A stretch of DNA of 36,836 nucleotides, taken from contig CALLUG010000032.1 in the NCBI GenBank assembly GCA_938011315.1, positions 1 to 36,836 of the forward strand, given 5' to 3'. The translations under genes and the position numbers were made by a program. Under the pieces are notes generated by a model. It did not search any database. It was not told the DNA's origin and worked only from the letters and a program-made list of their open reading frames with translations. How positions within the stretch are numbered: the stretch's first letter is position 1; every line of letters starts with the position of its first letter. The DNA is from an uncultured Flavobacteriaceae bacterium. Lineage in GTDB: Bacteria > Bacteroidota > Bacteroidia > Flavobacteriales > Flavobacteriaceae. Positions 34,291 to 36,836 of the stretch are shown here, in pieces.

Positions 34291-36723
34291 TTATAAAGTG
34301 CTTAAAACTAATTTAATTTCGCCATAAGTATAGTCATCATTAAGTTGCTTTTTTAAGTCCGATAGACTTTCAAATTTATGTTTTGGAATAATAGCCTTTA
34401 ATTTATGATAACGCGCTTCTGAAACTAGATCTGTAATTTTCACTTCACCAGAATCTATAAAACTAGCTAAGTGTCCAAAAATAGTTGTTGCGTTTAATTC
34501 TCGTATTAAAGCAATTTCATCTATTTCTTTTCCTTCTTTAAATAGCTTTAACGATATGTTTTTTGTTTCGCCTTTAGTTTTTTTTAGTTTTTTAGTCTTA
34601 AATATTTCTTGACGTTGTGAACTCACTACACCATTCTTGTCACAATAATTTTGTATAACTTTTAAAATAGCAGTACCGTATTTTTCTACACGCACTTTAC
34701 CCATTCCCTTAATGGTTTTCAACTCAATCTCATTTGTCGGTAATATTTCACACATTTCATATAATGCGTTTTGAGTAAATATTTGAAAATGAGCTAAGTC
34801 ATTTCTATTTGCAATTTCGTTTCTCAATTCTCTTAGTTGCTCAAATAAGATTACATTATCAGTGCCGCTTACTGCTACTTTTTTAGATTTCTTAGGGGTT
34901 TCTTTTTCTAAAAAAACTGACTGTGCTCTTAAGTCCAAAAAAGCATTAGTGGTAAATCCTTTCTGTAATTTATTAAAATAAAACAGTTTACTTAGTAGTA
35001 AGTCTTCAAAAATATCTGTTGCTTTAGTAAGTTCTTTCTCAACAGCTTTATTATCTGTCGTAAAACCAAACGTTTTGTATATATCTTCAAATTTAGTTTT
35101 AGTTTGTAAATTAAAATACTGAACAGCTTTTATAAAACGTTCTTGAACTTGATTATTCAATTCTGGCTCGACATCTTCTTTAGACAGTTCTTTTAATTGT
35201 ACTTTAAAGCTATTGCTTATTTTTAATAAATGAGTTATACTTTCTTTAATGGCTAACAAAGGAACTTCTACCTGCCCTGAAATGCTGTTTCTATTTTTAT
35301 AGAAAACATCTAAAATTCGATTAATAGGATGTAAAAATGGATAAAAATTAAATATCTCTGACATCAGGTTGAATTGAAATTCAGATTTGGATTTTTGTAA
35401 AACAGAATTATCAGGTTCATTTTCTTCTGCATTTTTATTAAACAAGTTAACATTATTATCTCTAATAATCTGCTTAGCGCTAATTTTACTTTTCAGTACC
35501 AAGCCTTCTAAATTCTTACATCTACTCAAAGCAACATAGACTTGACCATGAGCAAAAACACCTTGAACATCAATAATTGCACGTTCAAAAGTTAATCCCT
35601 GACTTTTATGAACTGTTATAGCCCAAGCCAATCGCAATGGCATCTGTGTGTATGATCCTATTTTATTTTCTGTAATTGCTTTAGTTTCTGCATTAACACT
35701 ATAATTTATATTTTCCCATGTTTCGGGGGTTGTTATAATATTATAATCATCATCAGGACATTTTACAATAACTTCATCTTTGTCTAAGTATATTACTTTA
35801 CCTATTTTACCATTAAAATAGCGTTTTTCTACAGAACTATCGTTTTTAATAAACATAACCTGTGCGCCAACTTTTAATGCAAGTTTTTGTTTGTTAGGAT
35901 AAAGGAAATCAGGGAATTTACCTTCAACACTGGCTGTATAACTTATTGTCTTTTCTTTAAGCTTATCAATCTCTATATTATTGATTTGTTCAGCCCTGTT
36001 GTTGTGAGTTGTAAGTGCAATATAATTCTCGCTATTTTTTGGTACAAAATTAGGATTGTAACGTTTATCTAGCTCATTTATAGATGTTGCGCTCAATGTG
36101 TTTGTTCTAACTTCGTTAAGTATTTTAATAAACTTAGGGTTATCTTGTCTGTAAATATGTTTTAACTCTATAGCAATAGCATTACATTGCTTATACGCAG
36201 CACTGCTAAAAAAGAATATATTTTCGTAAAATGGTTTTAAGAGGCTCCATTCGTTTTCTTTAACAACGGGCGACAGCTGTTGCAAATCACCAATCATTAA
36301 CAACTGAACGCCTCCAAAAACTTTGTCTCTATTTTTAAAACGACGTAATGTCTTGTCTATACCATCTAACAAATCTGCACGAACCATGCTAATTTCATCG
36401 ATGACCAACAAATCTAACGATTTTATAATATTGATTTTGGTTCTACTAAACTTTCGATTAAAGCTAACATTGGACTGACTCAAATTACTATTAGGCAAAA
36501 TAGGCCCGAAAGGCATTTGAAAAAACGAATGTATTGTCATACCCTTAGCATTAATTGCAGCAACTCCAGTAGGAGCTACAACGACTAAACGTTTTAAAGA
36601 TTCTGTTTTTAGCTTATGTAAAAAAGTGGTTTTTCCAGTGCCTGCCTTACCCGTTAGAAATATGTTTCTATCTGTAGTATTCACAAAATTCCAGGCTAAG
36701 TTTAGAGCTTTATTTGTTTGCAT
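34291..36723 (-). CDS. PIF1-type helicase with RecQ-like HRDC and helix-turn-helix tail
   Basis: An 810-residue superfamily-1 helicase. The N-terminal half (about 1-420) is PIF1/RecD-like: Walker A GKAGTGKTTF (25-34), VVVAPTGVAAINAKGMTIHSF, Walker B LLVIDEISM, IGDLQQLSPV, and the late motif AWAITVHKSQGLTFERA followed by VYVALSRC. After a long helical linker come an HRDC-like domain (about 630-705, with LKTIKGMGKVRVEKYG) and a C-terminal HTH_40-like domain (about 715-808), the pair normally found at the end of RecQ. The protein therefore joins a PIF1 motor to a RecQ-type tail, an arrangement I recall from other Bacteroidota. A role in replication-fork or G-quadruplex processing is inference. 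The start is the ATG at 36723, and 113 bp of AT-rich sequence remain upstream. Confidence 0.92.
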   Translation of the reverse strand: MQTNKALNLAWNFVNTTDRNIFLTGKAGTGKTTFLHKLKTESLKRLVVVAPTGVAAINAKGMTIHSFFQMPFGPILPNSNLSQSNVSFNRKFSRTKINIIKSLDLLVIDEISMVRADLLDGIDKTLRRFKNRDKVFGGVQLLMIGDLQQLSPVVKENEWSLLKPFYENIFFFSSAAYKQCNAIAIELKHIYRQDNPKFIKILNEVRTNTLSATSINELDKRYNPNFVPKNSENYIALTTHNNRAEQINNIEIDKLKEKTISYTASVEGKFPDFLYPNKQKLALKVGAQVMFIKNDSSVEKRYFNGKIGKVIYLDKDEVIVKCPDDDYNIITTPETWENINYSVNAETKAITENKIGSYTQMPLRLAWAITVHKSQGLTFERAIIDVQGVFAHGQVYVALSRCKNLEGLVLKSKISAKQIIRDNNVNLFNKNAEENEPDNSVLQKSKSEFQFNLMSEIFNFYPFLHPINRILDVFYKNRNSISGQVEVPLLAIKESITHLLKISNSFKVQLKELSKEDVEPELNNQVQERFIKAVQYFNLQTKTKFEDIYKTFGFTTDNKAVEKELTKATDIFEDLLLSKLFYFNKLQKGFTTNAFLDLRAQSVFLEKETPKKSKKVAVSGTDNVILFEQLRELRNEIANRNDLAHFQIFTQNALYEMCEILPTNEIELKTIKGMGKVRVEKYGTAILKVIQNYCDKNGVVSSQRQEIFKTKKLKKTKGETKNISLKLFKEGKEIDEIALIRELNATTIFGHLASFIDSGEVKITDLVSEARYHKLKAIIPKHKFESLSDLKKQLNDDYTYGEIKLVLSTL

Positions 36724-36836
36724 TAATTAGGATAAATTTTATATGAATATATAAAACTTAACTTATTAAACATAGATTTAGGATTATATTTTTCAACAGT
36801 TCGCTTATGCAAGGGTCTTAGGTCATCTGTTTATTA

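Noticed and set aside
36724-36836. A 34-codon open minus-strand stretch upstream of the helicase (contains DDLRPLHKRTVEKYNPKSMF)
   Set aside because: It looks protein-like, but two in-frame stops precede it at the window edge, it lacks a good start and matches nothing I recognise. It could be a gene remnant; evidence is too thin to annotate.

Overview
The window looks like a chromosomal segment of a marine-type member of the Flavobacteriaceae (Bacteroidota). The evidence is the AT-rich sequence, several promoters of the Bacteroidota type (TAnnTTTG at about -7), type IX secretion and gliding genes (porV, porU, gldJ), lipoproteins with acidic residues just after the lipid-anchored cysteine, and family-specific versions of queE, the Ton genes and NhaD. 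All calls come from reading the sequence and from recalled family features; no database search was run.

Layout. 0-1.2 kb (minus): queE (queuosine/preQ0 pathway) and a RidA-fold protein carrying a lipoprotein signal. 1.2-3.4 kb (plus): a HerA-like (DUF853) ATPase and a small lipoprotein. 3.4-6.85 kb is the most accessory-looking part: a modular surface-type lipoprotein with a low-complexity linker and an HExxH metallopeptidase-like tail, two small exported proteins of unknown function, and the decayed remains of an ISL3-like transposase. 6.85-12.5 kb (minus): comM, folD, ffh and a PutP-like symporter, all core genes. 12.6-14.2 kb: a tandem-DUF302 lipoprotein facing an SDR oxidoreductase. 14.3-17 kb (minus): the pdhA-pdhC operon (E1-alpha and E2 of pyruvate dehydrogenase). 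17.2-24.3 kb: porV and porU (minus) divergent from gldJ (plus), the T9SS/gliding locus. 24.4-26.5 kb: murF and a convergent alpha/beta-hydrolase lipoprotein. 26.9 kb: tRNA-Val(UAC) with its own promoter and terminator. 27-31.8 kb (minus): nhaD, exbB, exbD, a TonB-like gene and folC, packed like an operon. 31.9-34.2 kb: anmK divergent from an acyl-CoA dehydrogenase. 34.3-36.7 kb (minus): a PIF1-type helicase with a RecQ-like HRDC and helix-turn-helix tail.

How the genes fit together. PorU and PorV act in the outer-membrane attachment complex of the type IX secretion system, and GldJ is the lipoprotein that links this system to gliding. ExbB, ExbD and the TonB-like protein couple proton-motive force to outer-membrane import, with the NhaD ion antiporter at the head of the same gene run. 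MurF builds peptidoglycan precursor and AnmK recycles its sugar. FolD and FolC belong to folate metabolism. Most of the window is ordinary core chromosome.

The parts most worth a second look are the 3.4-6.85 kb modular lipoprotein/exported-orphan cassette beside a fossil transposase, and a near-identical ~57-bp intergenic element found at two sites 18 kb apart.
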